Counted from the first letter of the stretch, positions 44,967-59,300 are shown. The stretch: 64,000 nucleotides of DNA from Rhynchonema sp. JSB1_4 (GCA_030248065.1 JASAMV010005947.1:1-64000); one strand, 5' to 3'. Numbers and translations: made by a program. The notes: generated by a model from the sequence alone, not told the origin.

Positions 44967-47900
44967 ATGCGTCGTTCACCACTGGCGCTTTTCCGTGCCA
45001 CATTATCGGCCGCGTCACAGAAACACTGGCAAACAACGCACTATACAATAAAACAAAGGGAAAATGATCCCAGATGGAAAGGTGAGGATGACTAAAAAAA
45101 TTTTCCTGTTAAAAACTCGCGTGTTGAGATATGTTAAAAGTGGCGCCACCCACCCAATTGACGCAACCTTTGATTTTCGTCGGTATGGATTCTTGGATTG
45201 TGCCTGTGCGTGTACGTGCTTGCACTTAAAATTTGATGTGCAGATGTCAACATGGAGCGGTTTGCTGACGAGGCAGACGTGGTCATCGTTGGTGGAGGTC
45301 CCTCAGGTAAGCCCTCTCATGTCTTTTTCCTGCAAGACTGCTAGCTGTCGTCTGAGTTTGTCTTGCTTCCTACTGGCTCTCAACATGTCATGTTAACTGG
45401 CTCAATATGTACGACGTTGCGTGCGCAGGTATGGCGACCGCTATCCGTTTGCGTCAACTTGCTGTCGAGAACGGCAAAGATGACCTGCGTGTTTGTGTGC
45501 TAGAGAAAGCGCCTGAAATCGGTGCGCACACATTGTCGGGCGCTGTCATCGACATCCGACCACTCACAAGATTGATTCCCGATTTCAAAGAGCGCGGTGT
45601 AGGTTCTATTTGTAATGCCATTGTTGGTCTTGGACAATATCGCGTTTGGTGTAACAACGATGTTTGCAGGCTCCGATTTTCCAGCAAGTGACGAAAGAGC
45701 GTCTATCCTTTCTGACAGCGTCAGGCAGCATTCCCTTGCCCATTTTACCTGGCAGTCCGCTGCAGGTTATTAATTGAACCACAGTGATGCCTCGTTATGG
45801 TCACACCACAGGGACCCGGCAAAGAACGTGACAAGTAGCGAGACAGTATTTAAGAAGGTGACAAGGCAAGAAGATCTTCAAACCGGATTTTGTCTCCCTT
45901 TTCTCACCCGGCGGCGTGATAATTTATTCACACAAACAATGTTATTTCGTCATGTGAAGCATCAAACTAAGTGTTTGTGGTTGTATAATTACAGAAAAAT
46001 TGGGTCCAACAACGTTTTCTGTCTCAAACGGCGAGTCCAGAACCGATGTCGGTTATTCAGAACCGATGTGACTATAACGAGATCCCTTTAGTACTGAAGA
46101 GTCAGTTTGGGACCATCCAGAATGTTCTGTTAGTGACATCATCGAATGTGACTGTAGCATGTCACTTAACTGCGGAGAAAATTCGGGACCTAGCTAGCAA
46201 GGAATGCGACTAATGCGAGATTGTGACTATATTGAGGTATCACTGTATATCGTGCTGAGTTTTGTATTTTTCGCGTTTTTTCTTGTTCATAATGTTTCGC
46301 GAATAATGGTGACGAAAATCACTGCAGAATCACGGCAACTACATCGTACGCCTGGGCCGAGTGGTCAAATGGCTGGGCGAGCAGGCGGAAGCTCTCGGAG
46401 TCGAAATTTATCCGGGATTCGCGGCCCAGGAGGTTTGGTCTGGCATCCATTGTTTTTTACTACTAAATGGTAGCAATTTGCTACTAAAAATTTCCTGTTC
46501 CTGCTAAAAATCGAGGTTTAGTAGCAATTTGCTACTAAGATTACAGGGTCTGGTAGCAAAAAAGATACCATATATCTGAGGTATCCAAACTGTACTTTCT
46601 CTTGCGTTTTACCTCGAAAATACAAAAATTTTCTTCGCGCGTTGCTTGATTTATTCTGAAAATAAATAAATATTCTGCCGATTTTGAAATAAAAAACCCT
46701 GCTGGCATCACAAAATTAACAGTTCACTATTTATTGTTAAGGTGCTTTACCACGAAGACGGCAGCGTCAAGGGTGTGGCAACGGGTGACGTTGGTATTGG
46801 CAAGGACGGAGCACCGAAGGTTCGCTTGGGAAATGAAAACTCGTAAATCGCCAAATTTCTGCCCGAACACTTGTTAAGTGTGATTGGTGTTTGCAGGAGA
46901 GTTTCGAGCGCGGCATGGAGTTCCACGCTAAATGCACGGTGTTCGCCGAAGGCTGTCGCGGTCATCTGAGCAAATCGTTGTACAAGAATGACCATCTGAA
47001 ATTGCGTGCCAACTGTCAGCCGATGACGTTTGCTATTGGGCTCAAAGAGCTGTGGGAGTTGCCAGCTGACAAACACATGGCCGGCTATGTCGAACACACT
47101 ATGGGATGGCCGATGGTGTGTGCTCGTATTTGCGTTTATAATAATACTAAACAAAATTTTCGGCTGGGCAATTAAGCAGCTAAAATATACTTGCCCGTTG
47201 GTATGCAAAATTTCGGCACTCGGTCTACGGCAAGTAAAAGCAACCGGCCAAGTTGCCATTCACAATTCATCGAATTTCAAAAACTGGTCGGCCAGGGAAC
47301 AAATGTCGTGAAGCACCGAAACTAAAAGCAACACGTTTAGGGTTAGGTATATTCAATTGCAGGACACGAGCACGTACGGTGGTTCGTTCCTGTACCACAT
47401 TGATGATCACGGACAGAAATTGTGCTCGTTGGGATTCGTTGTTGCGTTGGACTACGCCAATCCGTATTTGAATCCGTACAAAGAACTACAACGATGGAAG
47501 ACACATCCGTCCATTCGCAAACATCTCGAAGGAGCCACTCGTATCGGATATGGCGCTCGTGCACTCAATGAGGGTGGATTTCAGGCATGGTTGTTTCTTG
47601 ATTGCCAGAATATGTCTATAGTATTGATAGCAGCTGCATAACATGGATGGATTATGTTTTATTTTAATGCAGTCTGAGCGGTTCTCCATAAGGAGTAACT
47701 AATTTTTTTTTGTCTGGTCACCTTACCGTTCATCTTCATATCTCACGGTTTTCTCTTGCACAGTATTTGTCGCAGTAAAAGTGACTCTAATGTCCAGCGC
47801 CATGTGTTTACATGCTGTGCGGGTGCTGCATCTGCGTCCAATCATAGGTAGCTTTTCAGACACAAAAACCAATACCTGCGATCCCGATTGCAGTGCATTC

Positions 47901-49364
47901 CCGAATTGTCCTTCCCGGGCGGGTGTGTGGTCGGATGTACGGCCGGTTTCCTCAATGTACCCCGACTAAAGGGTGTGCACAACGCCATCCACAGTGGCAT
48001 GTTGGCCGGAGAGGGCATTTTCGATGATCTACAATCGCACACTGCCAGCGATTCAGGTTTGACGGTGCATATTTTAAAACTTGATTGGGCTTGTCGCTGT
48101 CGCTGCTGAATGGATGACAAAAACGTTGAGCTCCAGGTTTGATTCCGACGTCATACGATCGCAAGTTGAAGTCGAGCGACGTGTGGCGTGAATTGAAGTG
48201 CGTACGCAACGTCCGACCATCCTTCCAGACGCCACTGGGCATGTATGGTGGTGTGGCCTACACTGGGTTCATGTACACATTGTTCAGGGGTATGGAGCCG
48301 TGGACGTTCAAATACAAACGTGCGTGCGCCATTGGCGAATTCATGAACGAAGATATCGCTCAACTAATTTGAATTACTGCACGTAGCTATGTAGATATAT
48401 TTACATCCTCGACCAATATTTTTGAGAGTCTTTTCAAACGTGTTGCCTGAGCCTGATCCGTCATGCGTTTATTTGCTGGGCATATGACGCCAGCTGGACA
48501 CGTTTGAAATTTTTAAAAATCTCCAGAAATATCGTTATTATACATCGTGTCAAGGTGCTTGTATCTTACAAATAAGAATGGTGTGTACGCTTGAAAAATA
48601 TTGGACTGTTGTGTTGTGGGAATAATGGTGATTGCGTGCTTATATGGAAAAGAGTTTGAAACATCTGCAGATATGGACAACGAATGCACGCGGCCGGCCA
48701 GCGATTGTCAACCGATCGACTATGCCAAACCAGATGGAGTGATCACGTTCGATCTACTGGATTCGGTCGCGTTGACTGGCACGGCACACGAGGAGGACCA
48801 GCCGTCACATCTGACTCTAGCTGATGACACGCTGCCAGAAACAGTCAATCTAGACAAATATGACGGGCCGGAGCAACGATTCTGTCCCGCTGGTTGGTGA
48901 GCAACGACCAAAACTTACATTTTGTTATTTTACGCACCTATGCGCTCGAATAATCGATAATGCTGAGGCGTGGTGTGGGTGTAATGTCGGTGGTGCTCTC
49001 GCACGCCTTTTGTCTAGAAAAGCGTGAGTGTTGCAATGGCAAAGCGGACAAGCTTCGCACCGAATTCACGTTTACGCCCGACTCTCAGCTTTACTTTCTT
49101 TAGGAATGCCAGCTGCCTACACTAAGTATAATGCTGAAACATCTGCAGATGACATTAGTTGACGGTGCATTCCAAACCAGCCGATCAATCTTTGCAGGTG
49201 TGTACGAGTTCGTTCCCGTGGAAGACGGCAGCGACGGTAAACGACTGCAGATCAACGCTCAGAACTGTATCCATTGCAAGACGTGTGACATCAAGGACGT
49301 TACCGGCAACATCAACTGGGTGGCACCAGAGGGCGGCGGTGGGCCCAACTACGATGGCATGTAA
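44967..49364 (+). CDS. ETFDH: Electron transfer flavoprotein:ubiquinone oxidoreductase, mitochondrial
   Basis: Twelve exons join in frame into about 600 residues plus stop (human enzyme 617): 44,967-45,081; 45,244-45,306; 45,429-45,598; 45,670-45,765; 46,328-46,432; 46,742-46,819; 46,897-47,115; 47,363-47,584; 47,894-48,056; 48,137-48,319; 48,671-48,892; 49,198-49,364. The enzyme takes electrons from ETF and passes them to ubiquinone at the inner mitochondrial membrane, linking fatty-acid and amino-acid oxidation to respiration. The start [18 protein letters not shown] is basic and acid-free, as expected for a matrix-targeting presequence, and is followed by the conserved THYTI and [20 protein letters not shown] with the FAD dinucleotide fold GGGPSG. 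The frame is open upstream of 44,967, so an earlier start or 5' exon is possible. One intron (47,585-47,893) begins GC rather than GT. Confidence 0.96.
48671..49364 (+). CDS. ETFDH: ETFDH exons 11-12: [4Fe-4S] cluster region
   Basis: Exon 11 ends [12 protein letters not shown] and exon 12 begins VYEFVPVED, continuing to [15 protein letters not shown]. The four cysteines of the 4Fe-4S cluster are thus the one in RFCPAG and the three in CIHCKTC, all retained. The protein ends [14 protein letters not shown], as in animal orthologues. The intron between is 305 bases. Confidence 0.95.
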
Positions 49365-50023
49365 CATTCATCAACGTCTACACACCTTGTACCTGTTGTG
49401 TGTCCATGCTCCATATGCGTGCATTTTACGACCGTTGGTTGCGCAATTTTCAACACATATTTATATGTACGGTGTCATGTAGGCAGGCAGACATGACCAG
49501 GGCTGATTCCATTAGCGCAGGGTTCGACTGCCCCTGTAGCATTGTTATTTGTTGTGGTTCTTTACTCATCGTGCCACTGTTGTGCAGCATGTCTCATGAA
49601 TTGCAGATTTCTAGCTGATTATTGATCTTCTTGTTGTGTGTACAGATGAAAGAATAGAACATTTGTTGTTTTATGCACTACAGCCGGCAACGTTGAAACA
49701 GTATTTTGCACATCAATCTTTGAAAGCAATCACTGTATCTGTCAGTAGGAATAATTAGGGCAAGACAGAATAACAATTATGAGAACACTCACGAAGTACT
49801 GGCGAAAAATCTTCTCAGAAATCTAGAAAATTGCACATTTGACAAAAGTGTACTGTCGTAGGCTACCGAAAGACCGACCATGAACAAACACAGTACGGAC
49901 GTTTCGATGGCTGAATCCCGTCGTCAATGAATGAAACAGATTTGTACCGTGAAAAATATACAAACATCAGATTCGAACATAATATTATGATTGATTGATC
50001 AACAATTTGATGTGCTGGCAGAT
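49365..50023. other. Convergent intergenic gap between ETFDH and NF1
   Basis: About 660 bases hold both 3' untranslated regions. No AATAAA or ATTAAA is evident at a sensible distance for either gene, and no RNA gene or transposon is seen. Confidence 0.6.
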
Positions 50024-53000
50024 TCAATGGGGCGAATTGAGAGTGGGCGCCGGGAATTCGGCGAACACCGGCGATGGGGGCAATCGAGGCGGCGGTGTCA
50101 TTGGGGGAAGGTCGCCCAAATTCGCAATCAGACGTTCCAGGCAGGCGCATACCTGAAACGGGGATATCAGTTCATTGGATGCAATGTGCTTGTGCTCGCA
50201 CCATTCATACCGTACCTCTGCCGTGATGGCTTGTTGACTGGCTGCTTGTGTGAGGAAGGGGCCGGCAAACCGCCACAGGCCACCGAAGCCAATGGCGTGC
50301 ATCGCTGTCACGCTCGCCTCGAATGCACTCGAGCCTGTGTAGTGCTCATGAGAAACAAATAATGTCAGTTATAGCTTATAGCTTGATCAGATCCAAGGTT
50401 TGCCGGTTATATTCGTTCAGAGGACCTTGAGGCACAATCTATTCTGTCGCCTATCTTCTTTCTGGTTGACATGTCAGCCATAACATGACACCGACCTGTG
50501 TTCTGTTGTGTGGCACTGGTGGACACCGACAACGATTCGTGTTGACTGCCGCTCGGTGCGACCGCAGCTGCAGTGCTGTCACGAGGCTGAAATTGCAACG
50601 AATATTGTTCGCAAAGTTTTCTTCATTGAGATGTTCGCGCAGAAACTGTAAATGACTTCCCGATCGTATAATTGTCACCTGCAGATTTTCGACGATGTGC
50701 AACACATCAGCCAACAGTTGGGGATGATGACAAGCGAGCAGCAGTTGCGTGATACGGGCGTCCAGCAGTGGTTGTCTGAAACATCAGCCAGTCATCTTCA
50801 TATACTTCATAATGGACTGGAAGCCAACACGTACACAATGCTGAACACTCTGGGGAACAGGTCGCTCGCTTCGGCCAAATACTGGAACAGAATGCGCGTC
50901 TCGTGCTCCTCAGTGCTGTTGCGAATCATGGTCGCCTGCAGAGGAGCAAATGGAGAGAATGTTAGGTATAGGCAATCCGCCAGCTCATGGCACTCGCACG
51001 CACAGGCTGCATGCTGCATTACTGCCGTCACTGAATGCATCTATTCTCTACAGTTATCCGTTGAAACATCGCCAAATTTTGCAACAGTGCAGAAAAGTGT
51101 TATGTCAAGCAGCAAATGAAAACCGGATAAATTAAATCGTGGTCATCAAAATATATGTCACTCGCTCAAAGTGTACATTTTGTTTAGAAAATGGCGTGTG
51201 CAGCTCCATGCGCTGTGTGTATAAAAAGTGCCATGAGCCGATGGATTGCCTATACACACTGACCGCGTCCCATGTTGTAACATGTGTGTATGCCACAACG
51301 TGTGAATGTGTGCGTGGGTTCATGGATACGGGTCAATCCATTAGCGAACAACGCTCACCAGAAGTGTGATCACGAGCGCTTGGGAGTCAGATCGACAGAG
51401 TATGTCCTGATCGAGCAGAATGTTGGCTTCGGATATCGAGGGATGACCTGCTTGGAAAGGGAAACGCATTCATCAATTGATACATGGGCATCGACCGGAC
51501 AACACTCGCTTCTGGAACTACATTGTACAGTACATGAACGAACCAGTCACGCTGGACGTTCTTTGTTGGTTCACGGCCAGCTGTTGTTGTTGTTGTTGTT
51601 GTTGTTGTGTGCCGGATGTAGCTGCTTCACACGACGACGGCAATACAACGACACCGTCAGATGTTGGCACAGTGCTGGCGTCGAGTACAGCAATACGTGG
51701 CAGACATTGTTGACTGCTGGCAGTTGGCGACACTGCAATCACCCTTGGCAGGTATTAATGAAATTAGTGGCATGAAACATAATCATGTCGTCAAACATCA
51801 ACCAACCATCATCAGGTGCAGGTGACTGCAGCACAAAGCGCTTGTCACCGTCATCGCTGGTCGGTGATGTCGGGAGAGACACAGATCGCTGTTGCGCCGA
51901 CGTGTCCGCACCCTCAATGCTGCAATTGGCTGATTTTACCATAGTTCTTAGCTGCGACCATCTGCGTGATCTCCATGTCACATAATTCATTGTCCGTTTT
52001 GGCTTGTTTTCCAGCAAACGAGCGATGTCGGCGCATTGTAATGTGGTTGTCGCGATGGTATCAGTACGATCATGCGCTCCCCTAACCGCTGTGCGGTGTC
52101 ATTGATGTCAGCGTATCGCTAAACGCACTCGTCAACAACTTTGTGAAACCACCACTTGGGGTTCGCGTCAAGCACATCTCAACTCATTTTTTGTACCTAC
52201 CTAGCAGAACATGGTGCAAATCCAACCATCACTTACAACACTTCACCATCTGCCAGATCGCTGTCGACGTGCACGGTGCTGCTGCGTGCCAACATCGAGT
52301 CGAGCCGACGTCGGTGATTGGTCGGACGGACGGAGCTGCGACGATGCTGATTGGCTGGCAGATCGTGCTGATTGGACCAGCCAGTGAGACGGTCGGCGAA
52401 ACGCGGCACCTGCGACACGACGAACAAGCGTTATCATGACTGGATTTTAGTGACACGCATCAACGAACTTCACCCGGTGTGATACAAAACTGCTGGCAAA
52501 ACACTACAACATGTGAGTATAGGCAATCCATCGGCTCATGGCACTTTTTATACACACAGCGCATGCAGCAGCACACGCCATTTTCTAAACAAAATGTACA
52601 CTTTGAGCGAGTGGCATGCTTTGCTGACCGTTTTTTAATTTATCCGGTTTTCATTTGCTGCTTGCACTGTTGCAAAATTTGGGGATGTTTCAACGGATAA
52701 CCACAGAGAATAGATGCATTTATTGACGGCAGTAATGCAGCATGCAGCGTGTGCGTGCGAGTGCCATGAGCTGGCGGATTGCCTATACGTGTGCACATGC
52801 ACGGACACCGACCTGTACACCAATTCTGGGTGATGTCCTGTCGCGTGTCCGCGTCATCCACGTCTGTGTGTGGCGTTGTGTGTTCTGCGTGTTCACTTGC
52901 AGCTCGATGCGACGCAATCGGTCGATGGTCTCCTGCGACGGCCATGCGTTGCCACCTGTCAATGACACGTGCATGTATATTGGCAGTCAATTGTCAGTCA

Positions 53001-53307
53001 ACCACACCGACCTTGCGCAGCATTGACGTCGGCGTACGACGCACGCACGGTGCCACTGCCAACACTGCACGTCACCATCGTGTCCAATGAACCGCCCGTT
53101 GACTGCAACAAACACACACACACATCATACTGTTGCAACCAACAATAAATATTGTGGATGTGTGACGGATCCGATGCCCAACACCAACCATCAGCGGCGG
53201 CCTAGTGACCGACCGAAGATGACATCGACGTCGTACATCGTCGGCGTAGGGCAGCAGTGCGATCAGATACGGTATGTTGTCGAGTGAAACATCGTAGCGA
53301 TTACTGC
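50024..53307 (-). CDS. NF1: NF1 disordered linker and terminal exons
   Basis: Exons here are less certain because the human counterpart is a poorly conserved serine-rich linker. Supported pieces: about 53,187-53,307 ([18 protein letters not shown]), about 52,825-52,960, about 52,255-52,410, about 51,815-52,010, about 51,520-51,740 with a nine-glutamine run, about 51,370-51,452 ([14 protein letters not shown]), about 50,835-50,942 ([20 protein letters not shown]), about 50,690-50,778, about 50,495-50,660 and the last exon 50,024-~50,300 ([18 protein letters not shown], then SNELISPFQ and a proline-rich end). Two TA-type MITEs lie in introns of this stretch. Confidence 0.75.
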
Positions 53308-56300
53308 AAAACGCATGTCTTTGAGTGAAGGACACACGCACACACACGCACAGGCAACCAGGTCGACAACACACCAACCGTTTGTTCGGTTTGGCACTAA
53401 TGGTCAACAACAGATGCAACAGTCTGACAGTCAATTGTCGCGTGGTGCAATGCGGGTGTCGCAATGCCTTCAGCAGATAGCCGACCAGTGCAAAATTGAA
53501 ATTGTGTCGGAACGACAGCCCGACATGTTGGTCGACACTTTTGAACTCCCATTCCAGCGGGCGACGAATCTCCATCATCAAGCGTTCCAATGACTGAAAA
53601 CACGCGATTTATGATTTGAGCGTGTCTCATAGCGTTCAATTGACAATTAAAAGCACAAGTGCACTTCAGTTGTCATTCAGGTTTGTTTTCTTTCCAAAAG
53701 CTAAAAGAACAACCTCGTTGTCGAACGCATTCTGAGCGTCCAACGTGCGCAGACAAGCATCGAGCAACGACAGCGCATGTTCGTACAACATTGCCTCCTC
53801 GAGTTGGAACACAATCACGCACACCCAGAACAACAGTTGGGGGATCGGACACTGCTGAAAACAGAATGCGGCACATTGCGCCACTGGTCGCGCTATTATG
53901 TTTACCCGATTGATGTGGGTCGTTTGTTTGCAGCATCTTGTCGAAAATAAAACGCGTCCGTAAGCACTAGCGTAACTGACAAGCCAACCGTGCCAACTAA
54001 CCACGGGCAGTGTCACCAACAGACTTGTGAGCGACATCAACAGCGCACTGATCAAAGTCGGGTCTTCACGGCGTTTAATCGCCTGCAAGGGCACTTGTGC
54101 TAAGCACATCATTGGGAAACCAAGTTGTTCAGCACGATTTGTTCACCTGAACGAGCAAGGTGAGTATCTGTTTGACATCATTTTCATCGGCGCGCACGGT
54201 CAAACAGCCGAACACGACCAGTGCCCGCGGCTGCAACGCCTGATTGTAGCGAAACGCAAAGCAACGCGCCAACTTGGCCCATTCGCTCACCAACTCGCGT
54301 CGAACGCTCGATTCACGTTGCACACACTGAAACATCAACTGGATGCAATTTTGGATCAGCGCGCCAACTGCGAGGACGAATATTTATACCTCGACCACCT
54401 CTCGCAATGTTTCGGTGACCGTTTTCAGGTCGTTCAAACAGAACTCGGCCGCGGTCGATGGTGTTGTCGTCGGATTGGTCTCCTTGCCAACAACCGTCTG
54501 GTAGTAGCTGCGATGTGTCGGTGTCGAGCCCATCTGTGTTACTTGGTGATATATACTGTATGTGAGTATGCAACTGGCTGAATCCATCTGTCCTGCGCCG
54601 ATTCTACACATTCAAGACTATTCAAAGTTGAGCAGCTTGGTTTTCGAAGAGTGAGCAATTACTATGAAAACCTGCGCTCGAGCTATCTAATATTGTATTG
54701 ACGCGGTCCTGATATTTTGAAAAGTCGAAGGAACGCAAGTGGTATTGGAAACCGTTTATGGTTGCACTTACGTGTGGACTGGCATTGCCCAGTGTGTTCA
54801 TGGATGCCAAACTGGTTGATTGTTCGCGCGCTTTGGCCGCCAGCGGTCGTCCCTGCTGTTGGTGCATGATCATTGGTCGAAGTGCTGCCGACGCAACCGT
54901 ACGAGGCGTGATCTGGAGGACAGTGCTCCATATCTAGTGATGTTTCATTACGCGTGGGCAGTATGTGGTATCCGTAAGCAAAGCAGAGGCTCACTTGACT
55001 AATTCCGAACAGCGCATAGAATTTGGCTAACGACAGTTCGGTCAGCGCCAATTTCAGCACACGTTTCGTGTCGTCTGCAACTCAAATACAATGAATGATA
55101 TTAGGATACTTGCGAGGACAAAGTCATGTGTTATTTGTGTTGTGTCACATCATTGCCACAATTAGCGCAAAAACAAACAGCCGACACCCACAGCCACCCA
55201 TACCGTTGACAGCAACGACACAAAGCGAATGTATGAGATTGACGGTGAGTCCATGCATGGCCGCACGCAGGCTCAATGGACCGACGCACAACAAGACGGT
55301 GATGAAATGACATAGTGCTGGCAATTGGTGGGGCACATCAACTGCATTGTTGAATGACAACACCTGTAGTATAAATGATCAGGTTTAGTCGGCAGTGTCA
55401 ACTTTGAAGCATCAGCGCCAGGCTGACTACGTCGGTCTTTGCTCGTTGTCAACGTCTCTTTAACATACATTTTATCAGAGGAAGAATTATTATTTATCAT
55501 GATTTCGCCCAAGACATTCAATAAATCTTTGAGTTTCAGGAACAAAAATCTCCTTAACACGATAAAGTTTGCCGTCGCTGTTTCAGGCCTGCAGTCGTTG
55601 TAGTGACACCTGGCTGTCTCAAACGTAAGCTACATTTTCATGGGTACGGCCATAAAAACGAGTTTTCTGCCTGTCAGGCTACCATCTAAACAACTTCCAA
55701 CCCACCAACAGCACCCTAGCCAACACAGCGATCTCCGGCCAGAGCGGATGATCAGCCAAGTTGGCGCGTGGCGAACTGCACGTCTTCTCAAGCACCTGAA
55801 ATTGAAAGGCAAATCCAAGTACTAACAACCACAGCAGCATCAGTACACCACGCTGTCGTCTGTACGACTCAGTCGCGAAGTAAGTGGGAAAACAAATTAG
55901 AAACGTCAGCGAGCCACACATACAATGATGAATCGATTGACAATGAGCGCAGTGACGGCCGTCTTGTTCTCAGCAGCAAGCGCGACTGCTGTCTCCGTCA
56001 CCACGTCGCACGCGGCCGATGCCAGACCACCGCTGTCCACCGTGCGCTGAAACGTCAAAACGTTGGTCAAATAAAGAACGACGGAATGAACACACACACA
56101 CACATTATGACCTTTATCAAGCTGTCCAAGGTGATTTCGAGCAATTCGTGGTGACTGCCAATTGGCTGCCAGACGAATCGCAGAATCAACGGATAAATGT
56201 CGAGTTCGTCGATGGTGAGCGAAATGAGCGAGTCAATGATCTGTGCGATCTTGTCACGTTTCGGGCCTGAGTGCCAAAAATGCTGCTCTTCATGTTCATG

Positions 56301-59300
56301 TCTGGGTTTTGTATGTGCAAATGCAAATTTCCTGGTGCACAAAATTGTACCGGTTTCGGACTGAAGCAATAATTTTGGCAGGTTGCGCAGCCACGGGGCC
56401 AGGTACTCGAGACAGACGTGACGCTCGGTGGACGGTTGCTCGAAGCTCTGACAACAATCGTTGTGAACAAAGTTTGGTTGTTGCAAGGTGAAATGAAATG
56501 AAACATCAACAGACGCGCACCTGCAGACATTGTTCGAGAAATTCCAGTGTGAGATGGGGCTTGTTGAGCGCGATTCGTTCAGATATGGACACAATGAAGG
56601 CGGTGTTGTTGGATGGAATTAGCAGACCTGCGATATCGGACTGGATCACATTACAAGCCATGCATCATCATTCAAACACATGACACGATTGAAACATCTG
56701 GGAAACCTTCAGCAGCGAGCAACCGATCGTCGATCATAAAGTCGAACGTGCCAGCGAGTGCGCACAGCAGATTGTAGGCCAACGAACGTAGACTCGGGTC
56801 GGCACTGCCCAGGTTCAGCAGCGCCTGCGACAACAAACCACGCATTTGCATCATCTACCACATTTTGGTAATCTTGTCGAGTGTGTTACTGCTAAAACCT
56901 CAAATTAATATATCAAAGTCATGTGTGAAATCTAATCAGTGAGTTGTTTTTTGAGTTGTCACACATTGAAAACGTTTTTATGTACTGATATTCCAATCCA
57001 ATATGTAGTTTGGTCATCCTCATCAGAGTCGTGTGTATTCAACATTTTGTTTATCTCATTCTACGAAATGCAATGTATGTACATACAAATGCATGTTGAG
57101 CGCTGACCGAAACCATTGGGTGCTCATCAGCTCACCAATACCTTGTGTGGTGTCTTCGAAACGGTGCAAAGGACAATTGGGTGCTGTCATGTCGGTGTCA
57201 GCGCAGTGCAAACTTGAAGCAGTGCACGCCGAGCGAGCAGCAGACGCGCGTTGCGAAAAGTCAACTTTGACAAGCTGCTATCCAAGCGTCAATCGTTTCT
57301 TCGCAATATGGTACATTTAAGCTGGTTGCACAAGCGTTTTGAAGGAATATTTGTAAGTTACCTAACATTTCCACGCAACGCTATTGAGAAATTGAACAAT
57401 CATTGAGGGCGGTACCAAAAAATCTGACGTCGCTAACTGATCGCAAAACAGCTTCCGTGTAGGGTTACGAAATTCATTTAAAACGTTTGTGCAACTAGCT
57501 CAAACAAAAAATATTGCAAACAAACGATTTACACTTGCTTGCACAGCTGGCCAAGTTGACGTTTCGTTTAGAAACGCGCGCCTGCTGCTTGCTCAGCGTG
57601 CACTGCTTCAAGCCTATGCGCATGCGCACACTGAACTTTCTCACACCGACTTTTGCACTCAATGACCTTTTACACCGTTTCGAAAATACCACCCTTTCAA
57701 CACTAACGATGTTGAGCAGTGTTCCCGGCACGTCCTTGGCACGTATCTTGGCGTGTTGCGCTTGTTGATGTGACTGCGTGAATTCGTGCCTCGAAACATC
57801 AGAAGCAGGTTATATTCATGCATCGTTGCCCACACCCGACGGCTACATACCTATTGACGAGCTGCGTGAGCGCGCGCTGCAGTCGGACACCATCACGATG
57901 CAGCAGGGTCAACGGACTGACGCTGTCCCGTATTTGCACGCAGACCGTATTGTCCACCCGACTCACCTGCATCGTTGAAATTAACAATTTTTGCGCATTG
58001 CGTGCAATTTGACATACCGCCGATCAACACGGCTTACTTCTTCCAATTCGGATGCAAAGTAGACATCGTTGAGAACGACGGAGAAACCGAGCACCTTCTG
58101 CCGGTCAACGTATGAGATCTGCAGACCCGATTGACTGACCTGAACAATATTGCTGTACTAGTACAACATTCAGCTCACCGAAATCACAATTACAAATTCT
58201 GGTGCACTGGTGGTCAGGGCATGCGGCTGACCTTGACAGTACATCGTTGATCTCGGTTGTTGACGAGTTGCGCGTTATTGAACAAGTGAATGTCCTGGTT
58301 GAACGACAGGCTTTCGGTGGGCAGACGCTGCTGTTCGCCCGTGATGTAGTCGTTCAGTTTGGACACGTTTTCGAGGAACACCAATTTCCGACTGTTCTGA
58401 AACGTTAGCTCACTCAGGTGCATAGACGCAAATGACAGAAAATGATATCGTGCAATTGTTCAGCAGGACAGCGAACAAAACGCACTTTGAATACATTCAG
58501 TATGCGATGATGCAGATTAATGTAATCGCGCACGAACGAATTCACGTTCACCACATAGCACGCGTCCAACGCATTCACTATGCGATCGGGCATATGCGAC
58601 ATCATTCGTTGCAGAGCGTCCGTCTGTGAATATTGAACAAATAGCTAACAAAGAGCGAACGTATGGTGGTCAACCATTCAAAACTCGGGTCACTTTGAAT
58701 CGATTCTCGTTGGCGACGTGCGTGAAATCGATCACCAATTCGAATCGTCGTTCGACTTTGCCCCGCAACTGCACCAGAATGTGGTACAACAGCGCCTGGT
58801 CATCCATTTCGTTGGTGCTGAAATCAACTTTCACCTTGGTCATTGGCACGTTTGTTTTTGCATCAGGTCCAAACGCACTTGTATCGTCTGGCAATGTAGT
58901 AGAACACGGGATTACCCTGTCGGCTCGTACCGGCCTGCATGGGAAAGTGGTAGATGGTTTTAAAAACACAGAGGACAACAAACTGAGCAACGACCGAACC
59001 TGAAAGAACACGTTGCTCTCCTGCACGTGTCTGTATTCGTCACGTCCACTCATATTCTTGGCGACCATCGTTGACTCGAAATCACCAGCCAACAAGGTCA
59101 CCGTTTCAGCGCTGCCGCTGCAACAAGTCCCAGTTTATCAGTCATTGGAAACTTTGCTCAATTTATAACTGGCGGTAACTCGGGTGGGGCCACTGCAGAC
59201 TTCCGTCAGATTTGAGAAAATACGGATAAAATGTCGAGTTGACCCAAATGCAAGGGTTCACGCGCGCAATGTCAGACGAACCTGTCAAAATTGGCGCGTG

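Noticed and set aside
46747..47259. 170-codon open frame on the - strand
   Set aside because: It lies opposite ETFDH exons 6-7, which have splice sites and strong family similarity.
54027..54581. 184-codon open frame on the + strand
   Set aside because: Antisense shadow of two NF1 exons. It has no domain signal of its own.
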